DNA from: Comamonadaceae bacterium
GTDB lineage: Bacteria; Pseudomonadota; Gammaproteobacteria; Burkholderiales; Burkholderiaceae_C
NCBI GenBank assembly: GCA_947447355.1
Contig: CANFJF010000009.1
Coordinates: 1-64,000, forward strand
DNA length: 64,000 bases
Reading direction: 5' to 3'
The notes beneath the pieces are model-generated. The model made no database searches. It saw nothing but the letters and a program-made list of their open reading frames with translations, and had not been told where the DNA came from. A program made the translations under genes and the position numbers. This document shows, in pieces, positions 26,023 through 34,999 of this stretch. Position 1 is the first letter of the stretch. Each line of letters starts with the position of its first letter.

Positions 26023-27009
26023 ATGAAAAAACTGTTCGCACTGGCGCTGGCTACCGCCGCCATCTTTGCTCAAGCGCAAACTTTTCCCGGCTCTAAGCCA
26101 ATCACTTTTGTCGTCCCCTTTGCAGCCGGCGGCCCCACCGATCGCGTCGCCCGCGACTTGGCAGAAGCCATGCGCAAATCCATGGGTGGCGGTGCGAATT
26201 TCGTGGTCGAAAACGTCAACGGTGCCGGTGGCACGATTGGCATGGCCAAGGTCGCCCGGGCCAATCCGGACGGCCACACCCTGCTGCTGCACCACATCGG
26301 CATGGCATCGGCCCCCGCCTTGTATCGCAAGCTCTCGTTCAAAGTGGCTGACGACTTCGAATACCTCGGCATGATCAATGAAGTGCCGATGACGCTGATT
26401 GGCAAGCCGCAGTTGCCTGCCAATACCTACCGCGACTTCGAAAATTACATCAAGGGCAATGCCGGCAAACTGAACATCGCCCACGCCGGTTTGGGGTCAG
26501 CCTCGCACCTGTGCGGTCTGATGTGGCAGTCGCGCCTGCAGGCCAGCGAAGCCATGACGACCATTCCCTTCAGTGGCACGGCACCGGCCATGAATGCCTT
26601 GGTCGGCGGGCAGGTTGACATCATGTGCGATCAGACCACCAACACCACCAGCCAGATTGAAGCCGGGCGTGTCAAAGCATTCGCGGTGACCACTGCCAAA
26701 TCGTTATCCGATAACAAGCTTCTGAAAAACTACCCGAGCCTGCAAGAGCTGGGCATGAAGGGCTTTGAGCTGACAATCTGGCACGGTCTTTACGCGCCAA
26801 AAGGCACGCCACCGGCCGTTTTGACCCAGCTCAACAATGCATTGAAGACGGCACTGAAAGACCCTGACTTCATCAAGAAACAAGAAGGCTTGGGTGCCGT
26901 GGTGGTGACCGACAAGCGTGTCGAACCCGCCGCCCACAAGGCTTTCGTCGCCTCTGAAACTGCCAAGCTCAAGCCGCTGATTGAAGCCGCGGGCAAGTTT
27001 GCCGACTAA
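26023..27009 (+). CDS. Bug-family (TctC-like) periplasmic receptor 1
   Basis: A 328-residue exported solute-binding protein. AAGGAG (26009-26014) precedes the ATG. The signal peptide MKKLFALALATAAIFAQAQ is followed by [20 protein letters not shown] and VVENVNGAGGTIGMAKVARA, the two strand-loop motifs that bind the carboxylate of the ligand in Bug proteins. It differs from its neighbours in the second lobe (HAGLGSASHLCGLMWQSRLQ). No TctA or TctB membrane partner is encoded nearby. A terminator follows, so it is probably transcribed alone. Confidence 0.88.
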   Translation: MKKLFALALATAAIFAQAQTFPGSKPITFVVPFAAGGPTDRVARDLAEAMRKSMGGGANFVVENVNGAGGTIGMAKVARANPDGHTLLLHHIGMASAPALYRKLSFKVADDFEYLGMINEVPMTLIGKPQLPANTYRDFENYIKGNAGKLNIAHAGLGSASHLCGLMWQSRLQASEAMTTIPFSGTAPAMNALVGGQVDIMCDQTTNTTSQIEAGRVKAFAVTTAKSLSDNKLLKNYPSLQELGMKGFELTIWHGLYAPKGTPPAVLTQLNNALKTALKDPDFIKKQEGLGAVVVTDKRVEPAAHKAFVASETAKLKPLIEAAGKFAD

Positions 27010-27022
27010 GCCCGCCTGCGCT

Positions 27023-27064
27023 AAAAAAACCGCTTGCGATCTTCGGGTTCAGGCGGTTTTTTTT
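27023..27064 (+). terminator. Intrinsic terminator
   Basis: A run of A and CCGCTTG (to about 27036) pairs with CAGGCGG (27050-27056), with one mismatch, and eight T follow. The A run opposite the T run makes it able to work in both directions. It closes the Bug receptor 1 transcript. Confidence 0.8.
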
Positions 27065-27177
27065 GTGCCCAAAGCAAAGTGCTGGATACGGGTAATCCCA
27101 GTCACACGCCATGGCCCTTAGCAGTACAAACCAAAGGTATCTATCATCATGTCATTCGTCACAAAAAAGAGGTCTTC

Positions 27178-28209
27178 ATGTCTTTGAAATCAACACAGCG
27201 TCGAACGCTCATCCGTGCCATGACCCGCACACTGGGGCTTGTCAGCGTCACGACCTTTTCTGCGCTGCTCACCCTGCCGTCCTTCGCGCAATCGACATGG
27301 CCCACCAAGCCCGTCAAGATCGTTGTACCTTTCGCGGCCGGCGGTACCACCGACATCTTGGCGCGGGCCATCGCACCCGAACTGTCCAAGGCCTTTGGCC
27401 AAGCTTTTGTCATTGAGAATCGCGGCGGTGCTGGTGGCAATATCGGTGCAGACCTCGTCGCCAAGTCCCCCGCTGACGGCTACACCTTGCTCATGGGAAC
27501 GGTCGGCACGCACGGTATCAACCAGTCGCTTTACGCCAAGATGCCGTTTGACCCGATCAAAGATTTTGCACCCATCACCATGGTCGCTGGCGTCCCGAAC
27601 GTGATGGTGATGAATGCCGAAAAAGCCCGCACGCTGGGCATCAACAACGTGCCCGACTTCATCAACTACGCCAAAGCGCACCCCGGCAAACTCAACATGG
27701 CGTCGAGCGGCAACGGCACCTCGATTCACATGGCGGGTGAGCTTTTCAAAAGCATGACCGGGACCTTCATGGTGCACTTCCCCTACCGTGGTTCCAGCCC
27801 TGCGCTGCTGGACCTCGTGGCCGGCAACACCGACGTGATGTTCGATAACCTGCCATCGTCTTTGCAACATATCAAGAGCGGCAAGTTGAAAGCTTTTGCG
27901 GTCACCAGCAGCCAGCGTTCAGCCGTTTTGCCGGACGTTCCGACGGTCGAAGAAGCCGCCAAACTCAAAGGCTTTGAAGCCAGCAGCTGGTTTGGCTTGC
28001 TGGCGCCAGCGGGCACGCCGCCAGACATCGTCAGCCGCATTCAACAAGAAGTGGCGAAGTCACTGAACACGCCCGCCATCAAAGAAAAGCTGATGCTGCA
28101 AGGGGCGATTCCCAGCGGTAACACGCCGCAGGAATTTGTCAAACTCATTGAATCTGAAACCAACAAATGGGCCAAGGTGGTGAAGGTCTCGGGCGCCAAG
28201 ATCGACTGA
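27178..28209 (+). CDS. Bug-family (TctC-like) periplasmic receptor 2
   Basis: A 343-residue exported binding protein. The frame is open back to 27034, across the terminator, but ATG 27178 starts a proper signal peptide ([20 protein letters not shown] through TLPSFAQ). Ligand-loop motifs are [38 protein letters not shown] and [16 protein letters not shown]. No membrane components or enzymes share its strand; the next gene downstream is the broken IclR on the other strand. The ligand is unknown. Confidence 0.88.
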   Translation: MSLKSTQRRTLIRAMTRTLGLVSVTTFSALLTLPSFAQSTWPTKPVKIVVPFAAGGTTDILARAIAPELSKAFGQAFVIENRGGAGGNIGADLVAKSPADGYTLLMGTVGTHGINQSLYAKMPFDPIKDFAPITMVAGVPNVMVMNAEKARTLGINNVPDFINYAKAHPGKLNMASSGNGTSIHMAGELFKSMTGTFMVHFPYRGSSPALLDLVAGNTDVMFDNLPSSLQHIKSGKLKAFAVTSSQRSAVLPDVPTVEEAAKLKGFEASSWFGLLAPAGTPPDIVSRIQQEVAKSLNTPAIKEKLMLQGAIPSGNTPQEFVKLIESETNKWAKVVKVSGAKID

Positions 28210-28263
28210 CAAACACCAGCTTGGATGAGGTAGGGAAGGCTGACCGCGTGGCTGGCAGTGAAA

Positions 28264-29090
28264 TCAACGAGCTGTTGGGTGATCGACCACAGGCCATGGC
28301 CCTCGGTAGCCCAGCAGCCTAGAAATGTCTTCCGCTGCTTCGCTCACGGCGGCTTCAACGGCTTTGACACGCTCGGCCATGCGAGCAGTTGGGCCACCCA
28401 CGCTGAGGGCAGCGACAACCTGCCCGTCGGCTCCAAAAATAGGGGCCCCGATGGACAGGACACCGCTGACGGTTCCGCTGTCAACCGTGCTGACACCCCT
28501 TTGCTTCACCGCTTTCAAACTCGCCAGCAATGCCCGCCGCGAGGTCACCGTCTTGGCGGTGAGGGCTTGAAAGGAAAGCTTTGCAAAAGCTGCTGCACCT
28601 CGTCTTGAGGCATGAAGGCCAACATCGCCCGGCCGCTACCCGTGGCGTAAGCCGGTTTGTGCGAGCCGACCTTGACACTGAAACGCAGCCAATTGTCGGT
28701 CTCGACAACGGCGACATATTTGCAATCCTGTCCGTCCGGCGTGAGCACCGCGAGGAAGCAGGTTTCACCTGAGCGCTGCGATAGATTTTGAAGAATCCCC
28801 TTGGCACAATCCGGGAAATTTCGTTGCGAACTTTCGGCCATGGTGGCACCCAGAGCGACCGCTTGCGCCCCCAGTCGGTAGGCACCGCCATCATGGCTCA
28901 GGTAATTGGCGCTCTCCAACACCTTGAGCATGGTGTGCAAAGTGGTTTTTGGCAATGACAGGCTTTGGCAAAGCTGCGACAGCGTTTGCCCTTCAGGGTG
29001 GGCGCTCAGTTTGGCAAAAACCTGCACCACTCGCAAGATGGCGCGAGGGCCAGTCAGCGGGCCATGGGTCAGTCTGGAAACATCGAACAT
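28264..29090 (-). pseudogene. IclR-family regulator interrupted by a frameshift
   Basis: Two consecutive frames together make one ordinary IclR protein of about 275 residues. The first (29090 to 28545) has the winged helix (FAKLSAHPEGQTLSQLCQSL, SLPKTTLHTMLKVLESANYL) and the first half of the effector domain. It runs out of frame after QQLLQSFPFK into a stop. The second frame continues ALTAKTVTSRRALLASLKAV and ends with LSIGAPIFGADGQVVAALSV. One missing G near 28565 explains the shift. It is either a true recent loss or a sequencing error. The gene follows the TLP1 gene on the same strand and may have regulated the CoA-transferase operon. Confidence 0.85.
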
Positions 29091-29108
29091 GCGCAGGTCA
29101 TTTCAAAT

Positions 29109-30629
29109 TCAAGCGGCGCTGAACAGCGTGCCGTGCATGGCAATTGTCGCGCCACAAAACTCGCTGTGCTGCACCCTATCAATCAGCGCTGGGTCGCTGC
29201 TCCTTGCCAGCGCCCGACCGCCATTGGCCGTATCGGCCAGCACCAGCGCACTTGGCGCTTGTTCCTTGTCATGCAGCACGGTGTAGCCCGCCACAACCGC
29301 TAGGCCGTGAAAATCCTCGAGGACCACTTTGGCAACGGTCTGCTGCGCCGTGTCCAGGGACACGTCTTTGAAGGCAAAGCCATTGGCCGGGGGTTGACTG
29401 GACCACACCCCAAAACCATGCTTGGTCAAAACCCCGGACACGGATGACACCAGCCCGTGCCGGCTCTTGTCCTGAAGAGCACTGTCTTGTCGAATTAATT
29501 CAGCCATTCGGCAAGTGGCTTGCAATACATAGTTGTTGAATGGCCCGCCGGCAAAAGGCATGCCGCCAGTGACCGTCAAATCGCGTCGCGCATTGCGCGT
29601 CACGTCTTGTCGCCACTCAAGACCCAAAGCCTGCGCGTGGCACTGCACAGCAATCGGAAAGCAGCTGTAAAGCTCCATCCAATCGATCTGCGATGAGCTC
29701 AAACCTGCGCCCTCAAGCGCAGCGCGACCTGCCAAGCGTGCACCGATAGACGTTGCCAAGTCCGACCGTGCCGACACCGACAGCATGTGGTTGGACTCGG
29801 TACTGGCCGAGGCATAAATCCAGCCAGCCGGGTCAATGCCCAGTGCCTGCGCCTTGCCGGCCGAGCACAGCAGCAAAGCCGCCGACTGGTCGACATTCCA
29901 ATGGGTGCAATGCAGCCGTGTGTAAGGAAAGGCCTGCATGGGGTTGCGGTCTGAGGCTTCGCTGATCTGCTCGGCACTGAAAGCTTGCCTGCGCCAAGCC
30001 TGCGGGTTGCCCGCTGCCAACTCAGAAAATCGCTGGTACATCACACCCAAATGCTGGCGATGGTGGTCTAGTGTCCAGCCATTTTTGGCGCGCCATGCTG
30101 ACTCCAAAATAGCGTAAAGCGCTATCGGCATGCGGATCCCCGCACGCAGTTCTGCGGGGTGAAGGAGCTCTTCGGCAGGCTCCAGGCTCACATCGGGAGT
30201 GTCTTCTTCTTGTTGTCGTTCCGTCGCCCGCTGACCCCGCTTTTTGGCGCACGCGATACGGTGGCCCGCGTCAGCGCCCACCACCAAGGCTGATTCAATC
30301 TCACCCGCGGCAATCTGCCGACAGGCATCGCCAATGAGGAATTGCTGCAAAACACCAACGCTGGCCAGTACCGTGCTGGCGGCATCAGCGCCAATGATGC
30401 GTGCGATCTCGCCCGCAGGGTTGCGGTAACGCCAGCGCCCCTTGGGCACAGCAATCTGGTTCAAGCCCTTCAATAGCTGTGCACCATTGACGCCAACCGC
30501 ATCTCTTGCTGCGAGTTGGACGGCCTGCAGCATCAGGTCCATGGGCTCCTGGCTGCGTGTCAAGTCGTCCTCGCGCTGCATGCACGAGCCGATGCCGACC
30601 AGCACCGGCTGGCGCGGATCAACACTCAT
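29109..30629 (-). CDS. Thiolase-like protein of TLP1 type, paralogue A
   Basis: A 506-residue thiolase-fold protein with an extra C-terminal domain (about 420-506, VVAGYTVLHDKEQAPSALVL) matching the add-on of SCP2-thiolase-like protein 1. The start VLVGIGSCMQREDDLTRSQE and LMLQAVQLAARDA are typical. The nucleophilic Cys of thiolases is not seen: the segment reads SVGVLQQFLIGDACRQIAAG. The GHP motif is also replaced, by GGMPFAGGPFNNY. Classical thiolysis is thus doubtful; CoA-ester binding or another Claisen-type role is possible. It overlaps the Bug gene before it by four bases and has a paralogue at 43754. Confidence 0.82.
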   Translation of the reverse strand: MSVDPRQPVLVGIGSCMQREDDLTRSQEPMDLMLQAVQLAARDAVGVNGAQLLKGLNQIAVPKGRWRYRNPAGEIARIIGADAASTVLASVGVLQQFLIGDACRQIAAGEIESALVVGADAGHRIACAKKRGQRATERQQEEDTPDVSLEPAEELLHPAELRAGIRMPIALYAILESAWRAKNGWTLDHHRQHLGVMYQRFSELAAGNPQAWRRQAFSAEQISEASDRNPMQAFPYTRLHCTHWNVDQSAALLLCSAGKAQALGIDPAGWIYASASTESNHMLSVSARSDLATSIGARLAGRAALEGAGLSSSQIDWMELYSCFPIAVQCHAQALGLEWRQDVTRNARRDLTVTGGMPFAGGPFNNYVLQATCRMAELIRQDSALQDKSRHGLVSSVSGVLTKHGFGVWSSQPPANGFAFKDVSLDTAQQTVAKVVLEDFHGLAVVAGYTVLHDKEQAPSALVLADTANGGRALARSSDPALIDRVQHSEFCGATIAMHGTLFSAA

Positions 30630-31609
30630 TCCGGCTGTATGCCAGCGTCCGCCACCTTGCGTCCCCAGACTTCGAGTTGACGTTTGACCAGCGCCGTGAA
30701 GGTCGGGATGTCCGACGGTGTGGGCTCTGCGCCCGAGGCGAGTATGCGGTCACGCACGGCCGGTTTTGCCAGAACATCTTGCAAGGCGTTCGAGAGTTTT
30801 TCTTGCACCTCTTTGGGCAACCCTGCCGGACCAAACAAGCCGGTCCATGCCGCCAGATCGAAGTCCTTGAGCTTGAGCGTTTCTTCAATCGTTGGCAGCT
30901 CCGGTGCCAGCGCCGTGCGCTTGGACGTGGTCACCGCCAGCGCACGCAATCGACCTGACTGCAGATGCGGCCTGGCAGACGCCAGATCCACCACCAAAAA
31001 CTGCGCCTGCCCACCGATCACATCGGTCATGGCGCCAGGGCTGCTTTTGTAAGGGATGCCAACCGCTTCCAGTTTTTCCAGACGGTTCAGCGCCTCGGCC
31101 GGAATCTGCACGGTGGGCGTCCCATAGGCGTAGTTGAGCTTGCCAATATTGGCACGCGCATAAGCGACGAATTCTTGCGGGGTTTTCACCGGCAAGCTGG
31201 CATTCACGGCCAAGATAAATGGGAAGTAAGCGATGCCGCCAATCGGCGTGAAGTCGGCAATCGGGTCATAAGGCAACTTCTTGAACATGTGCGGGTTCAC
31301 GGAGTGCGACGAGTTCGATGTCAAGAACAAGGTGTAGCCGTCAGCGGCTGACTTGGCCACCGCAGACGCTGCAATTTGTGCTGAAGCGCCGGGTCGGTTG
31401 TCGACGATGAAAGGCTGACCCAATGCCACGCGCAGTTCCTCGGCAATCATCCGCGCCATGATGTCCGTGCCGCTGCCCGGACCAAAGCCGATGACGATTT
31501 TCACCGGCTTGTTGGGATAAGCGGCTTGCGCTTGAACGCGTGCGGTCGCGCCCAAGAGTGTCAAGGCTGCAAGCAGCAGCATCAAAGTCTGTGTCAATCT
31601 GCGTTTCAT
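30626..31609 (-). CDS. Bug-family (TctC-like) periplasmic receptor 3
   Basis: A 327-residue exported receptor with the ribosome site AGGAGAC just before its ATG and a signal peptide ending ATARVQAQA. Ligand motifs are VKIVIGFGPGSGTDIMARMI and VDNRPGASAQIAASAVAKSA, with FGPGSG where receptors 1 and 2 have FAAGG. The same variant occurs in receptor 4 (37681). Its stop overlaps the TLP1 start, and the CoA-transferase at 31690 lies 80 bases upstream, so uptake and CoA activation genes share one message. Confidence 0.88.
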   Translation of the reverse strand: MKRRLTQTLMLLLAALTLLGATARVQAQAAYPNKPVKIVIGFGPGSGTDIMARMIAEELRVALGQPFIVDNRPGASAQIAASAVAKSAADGYTLFLTSNSSHSVNPHMFKKLPYDPIADFTPIGGIAYFPFILAVNASLPVKTPQEFVAYARANIGKLNYAYGTPTVQIPAEALNRLEKLEAVGIPYKSSPGAMTDVIGGQAQFLVVDLASARPHLQSGRLRALAVTTSKRTALAPELPTIEETLKLKDFDLAAWTGLFGPAGLPKEVQEKLSNALQDVLAKPAVRDRILASGAEPTPSDIPTFTALVKRQLEVWGRKVADAGIQPE

Positions 31610-31689
31610 GTTGTCTCCTAAAAAGTTGTTTATGTTTTTTATGATCGGGCGGGAAAGTTTAAATACGCGATGAGCCTTGGGGCTGTGTT

Positions 31690-32916
31690 CTAACCCGCAA
31701 CGACCGCGCCGCAGCCTATCAAAGTTGCTGACTGCGTCTCATCAAAACCTAGCTCGGCCAGAATCTCCAAGCTGTGTTGGCCTAGCCTCGGCGCCGGGCG
31801 TTGCCATGCCAGCGGTTGGCCGTCAGCCAACCAAGGCAGTCGTACCAAGGGCACGCCGTCTGACTCTATGAAGGTGCCGCGCTCGCGGGCCACGTCACTC
31901 CGCACGGCTTCTTCCAGACCGCTGACGCGCGTGACAGGCACGTCGGCTTGGGTCAGACGGGTGATCCAAGTGTCCACATCGTGTTCACTAAGAATGCTGT
32001 TGATCGCCGCCTCTAAAGCGCGCAGGTTTTGACTGCGTGAATGGACACTGGCAAAGCGAGGGTCTTGCGCCAGTGCGGGGGACTGCAATGCGCGCACCAC
32101 GGCCTCCCACAGTCGTTGGCTGGGCGCAGCGATCAGGATCTCTGCATCTCTGGCTTGGTAACACTGGTAAGGCGCTGCGATCGGGTTACCCGAACCGGCT
32201 TTGGGTGGCCGCTGACCCGAGAGTTTGGCCGCGGTTGCTTGGTAGGGAATGACGCTGAAGGCGGTGTCCACCAAGGCGGTTTCAAGCGACTGAACCGGCT
32301 GACCTTTTTGACGCGCCAGCAGGGCGGCCAGCACCCCCATGGCAATCCATTGGCCGCTGCCAAGATCAATCAGCGAGGGCGCGCAACGGGTCGGCGGCGA
32401 GCCCTCGTGCCCGGTCATTTGCATGATCCCTGCGAAGGCCTGCACCAAAGGATCGTAGCCAGGCATGGCCCGACCCGTTTCGCCGTTGCCAAAGGCATTC
32501 AGGTCGTAATAAAGCACTTCCGGGTTGACCGCTCGCGCCGCCGCTTGACCAATGCCAATACGATCGGCAACGCCGGGCCGCATGCTCTGAATCACCACCT
32601 GCGAACCCGCGATCAAGGCCATGGCGACTTGAACACCCGCCGCTTGTTTCAGGTCGATCACCATGCCGCGTTTGCCAGCCCCCACGTGGCGGTGCGCCAA
32701 ACTCATGCCGTCCACTATCGGCGGCCAGGCGCGTGCATCATCCCCTTGCGGCGACTCGACTTTGATGACGTCAGCGCCCAGTTGGGCCAAAATCATGGCG
32801 CCATAAGGCCCCGCCATGTTGGATGAAAAATCGGCCACCCGCACACCCGCTAACGGCTGCAGTGCTGTTGTAGAAGGCTGTAGGTTTGGCTTCGCGTGAT
32901 AGAGAGGGTCGGACAT
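31690..32916 (-). CDS. Family III CoA-transferase (CaiB/BaiF)
   Basis: A 408-residue CoA-transferase. The N-terminus VRVADFSSNMAGPYGAMILAQLGADVIKVESPQGD is the family signature. The catalytic Asp that forms the aspartyl-CoA mixed anhydride is kept at about residue 184, in PSLIDLGSGQWIAMGVLAAL. These enzymes move CoA between a donor thioester and a free acid without ATP. It lies 32 bases from the second CoA-transferase gene upstream. Donor and acceptor acids are unknown. Confidence 0.88.
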   Translation of the reverse strand: MSDPLYHAKPNLQPSTTALQPLAGVRVADFSSNMAGPYGAMILAQLGADVIKVESPQGDDARAWPPIVDGMSLAHRHVGAGKRGMVIDLKQAAGVQVAMALIAGSQVVIQSMRPGVADRIGIGQAAARAVNPEVLYYDLNAFGNGETGRAMPGYDPLVQAFAGIMQMTGHEGSPPTRCAPSLIDLGSGQWIAMGVLAALLARQKGQPVQSLETALVDTAFSVIPYQATAAKLSGQRPPKAGSGNPIAAPYQCYQARDAEILIAAPSQRLWEAVVRALQSPALAQDPRFASVHSRSQNLRALEAAINSILSEHDVDTWITRLTQADVPVTRVSGLEEAVRSDVARERGTFIESDGVPLVRLPWLADGQPLAWQRPAPRLGQHSLEILAELGFDETQSATLIGCGAVVAG

Positions 32917-32948
32917 GGTGGCTCAGTGAAATAGGGGGCTGTCGGGGG

Positions 32949-34163
32949 TCAGGTCAACACCGCAATAGCACGCAATCGTTCTAGCTCATCTGGCGCCACA
33001 CCCAGTTCCCTGAGCAAAGCATCCGCATCAGCGCTGACGCCTGGGGGCGGTCCGTCCAGGCTGATTGGCGTGGCGCTGAAATCAACCGGTGTCGCAACAC
33101 CGTTGAACCGCTCTGGCGTGGCTTGCCCGTCTGCCACCGGCACGGTGACAAAAGCGCCGCAGGCCAACACTTGTGGGTCGGTCAGCAAGTCATCAACCGA
33201 GTTGATCGGTGCCCACCAGACCTCGTGATGGTGAAAAATATCAGCCCATTCCGCCCGCGTGTGACGTGCCGTGAGGGCGTCGATAGCCAACACCAGCGCC
33301 CCGGCATTTCGTCTGCGCTCACGTGGGGTTAGGTAGCGTTCGTCAGTGAGCAACTCAGAGCCGTCGAGTGCTTTGACGATGCCGGGCCAATGTCGCTCAG
33401 ACTCCGCGCCGACCAACCAGAACCACTTGCCGTCACTGGCGCAGTAAGAGTTCATCAACGGGTTTTGTGGCTTGCTGCGCGACGGTGCTGGCGCAATCCG
33501 ATCCAGCCCCACGCGCGTGGCGACGTCCATGCCAATGCTGTAGATGCCGGTGCGCAACAGAGAGGTCGAAACCATTTGTCCGAGGCCCGTGCGCTCGCGG
33601 TGAAACAGCGCGCCCATGATGCCGGAGACCAGGGTGATCGCCGTCACGTTGTCGCCCATGCCGCCCGGCAAAACGGGTGGTGCTGCACCAGGCGGTGTGG
33701 CTCGGTCTGCCAAGCCGCTGCGTCCGGAGTAAGCGGCCATGTCGAAGCCCGGCGCATCGCGGTCTGGCCCTTCCAATCCATAGGCGGTCAGGCTGGCATA
33801 CACCAGACGTGGGTATTGGGCCAGCAGCGTGGCATGGTCCAGACCGATGCGTTCCAAAAACTGTGGTCGCATGTTGGTGATGAACACATCCGCAGTGGCC
33901 ACCAAACGTTGAACCAACGCCATGCCATCCGGGTGGTTGACGTCAAGCGCAATGCTTTTTTTGCCGCGGTTGTACAAGTCGAACGGTGGGCAGCGGTCTT
34001 CTTTCGAACCCGACAACGCGCCGAACAATTTGCGCATAGGGTCACCCTTGGGCATCTCTATCTTGACGACTTCGGCACCCCAGTCGGCCAAAATTCCACC
34101 GGCGGCCGGACCCGCCACCCACAGACCCATTTCCACGACACGAATGCCCTTGAGCAAGCTCAT
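32949..34163 (-). CDS. Family III CoA-transferase (CaiB/BaiF)
   Basis: A 404-residue paralogue of the preceding enzyme. ATG 34163 is chosen over an open extension to 34259, since MSLLKGIRVVEMGLWVAGPA is the natural family start and overlaps the enoyl-CoA hydratase stop by four bases. The catalytic Asp is at about residue 171 in GGMGDNVTAITLVSGIMGAL. Two adjacent CoA-transferases may form a hetero-oligomer, as in benzylsuccinate CoA-transferase, or serve two acids of one pathway. Confidence 0.87.
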   Translation of the reverse strand: MSLLKGIRVVEMGLWVAGPAAGGILADWGAEVVKIEMPKGDPMRKLFGALSGSKEDRCPPFDLYNRGKKSIALDVNHPDGMALVQRLVATADVFITNMRPQFLERIGLDHATLLAQYPRLVYASLTAYGLEGPDRDAPGFDMAAYSGRSGLADRATPPGAAPPVLPGGMGDNVTAITLVSGIMGALFHRERTGLGQMVSTSLLRTGIYSIGMDVATRVGLDRIAPAPSRSKPQNPLMNSYCASDGKWFWLVGAESERHWPGIVKALDGSELLTDERYLTPRERRRNAGALVLAIDALTARHTRAEWADIFHHHEVWWAPINSVDDLLTDPQVLACGAFVTVPVADGQATPERFNGVATPVDFSATPISLDGPPPGVSADADALLRELGVAPDELERLRAIAVLT

Positions 34164-34975
34164 GATGCAGCCCTTCCGCGGAACACCGGCGGGCGTTTTT
34201 CCATGAAGGCGCGCGAGCCCTCTTTGGCATCCTCCATGGCGGCGTTTTCCTTGGTGCACTGCGTCTCTATGGCGAAGGCTTCTTCCAGCGGCCGACCGTT
34301 GGATCGCACCATCACCTCCTTGGTTTTTTCCAATGCGACCGGCGCACCCAAACTGACCCGACGTGCCAGGTCCAGCGCGGTGGCCATGACTTGGTCCGGC
34401 GGCACCACGCGGTTGACCAAGCCCATGGCCAGTGCTTGCTGCGCGCTGACCGGTTCACCGAGCAATAGCAACTCCATCGCATGTGCCCAAGGCACCTGCC
34501 TTGCCATGCGCACCAGCGAACCGCCACTGGCGATCAGGCCGCGGCGCACTTCGGTCACGGCGAGGGTGGCCTCGCTGGACATGACGCGCAGGTCGGTGCT
34601 CATGACAAACTCTGCCCCCCCCGCATGGGCGTGGCCATTGATGGCCGCAATCACAGGTTTGAAAAAGCTCGCGTTGCGCAGCAAGGCCGCGCCCAGTTGC
34701 TTTCGGTCGGCGGCAAAACGCTCTTCCCATTCTCCTACCGGTGCCCGGGTTTTCATCATCAGCGGAATCAGACTGCCCATGTCGCCGCCTGACGAAAATG
34801 CTTGATCGCCCGCGCCGGTCAACACCACCACACGCACAGAGTGATCGTCGGCAATGTCTTTCCAAAACTGCGCTAAGCGCACCAACATTTCGGGCGAGAA
34901 GGCATTGCGTTTTTCAGGACGGTTGAGCGTGACGATTGCGACGCCGCCTTGCCGCTCGATCAGAATTTGAGACAT
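34160..34975 (-). CDS. Enoyl-CoA hydratase/isomerase family protein
   Basis: A 271-residue crotonase-fold enzyme. ATG 34975 gives the usual start MSQILIERQGGVAIVTLNRP. The oxyanion-hole segments are AFSSGGDMGSLI and INGHAHAGGAEFVMSTDLRV, and an acidic residue is kept in VTEVRRGLIASGGS. It probably hydrates or isomerises an enoyl-CoA formed after activation by the ligase or CoA-transferases of this operon. The stop overlaps the CoA-transferase start by four bases. Confidence 0.86.
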   Translation of the reverse strand: MSQILIERQGGVAIVTLNRPEKRNAFSPEMLVRLAQFWKDIADDHSVRVVVLTGAGDQAFSSGGDMGSLIPLMMKTRAPVGEWEERFAADRKQLGAALLRNASFFKPVIAAINGHAHAGGAEFVMSTDLRVMSSEATLAVTEVRRGLIASGGSLVRMARQVPWAHAMELLLLGEPVSAQQALAMGLVNRVVPPDQVMATALDLARRVSLGAPVALEKTKEVMVRSNGRPLEEAFAIETQCTKENAAMEDAKEGSRAFMEKRPPVFRGRAAS

Positions 34976-34999
34976 CTGGGACTGCACTTTCTTTGGGTT

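Noticed and set aside
27034-27177. Upstream extension of Bug receptor 2
   Set aside because: The extension crosses an intrinsic terminator and lacks signal-peptide character; ATG 27178 gives a normal exported protein.
33390-34805. A 471-codon frame antisense to the CoA-transferase and enoyl-CoA hydratase genes
   Set aside because: It lies opposite two well-recognised overlapping genes, and its translation (many Arg, His and Gln) matches nothing known; long antisense frames are expected in GC-rich coding DNA.
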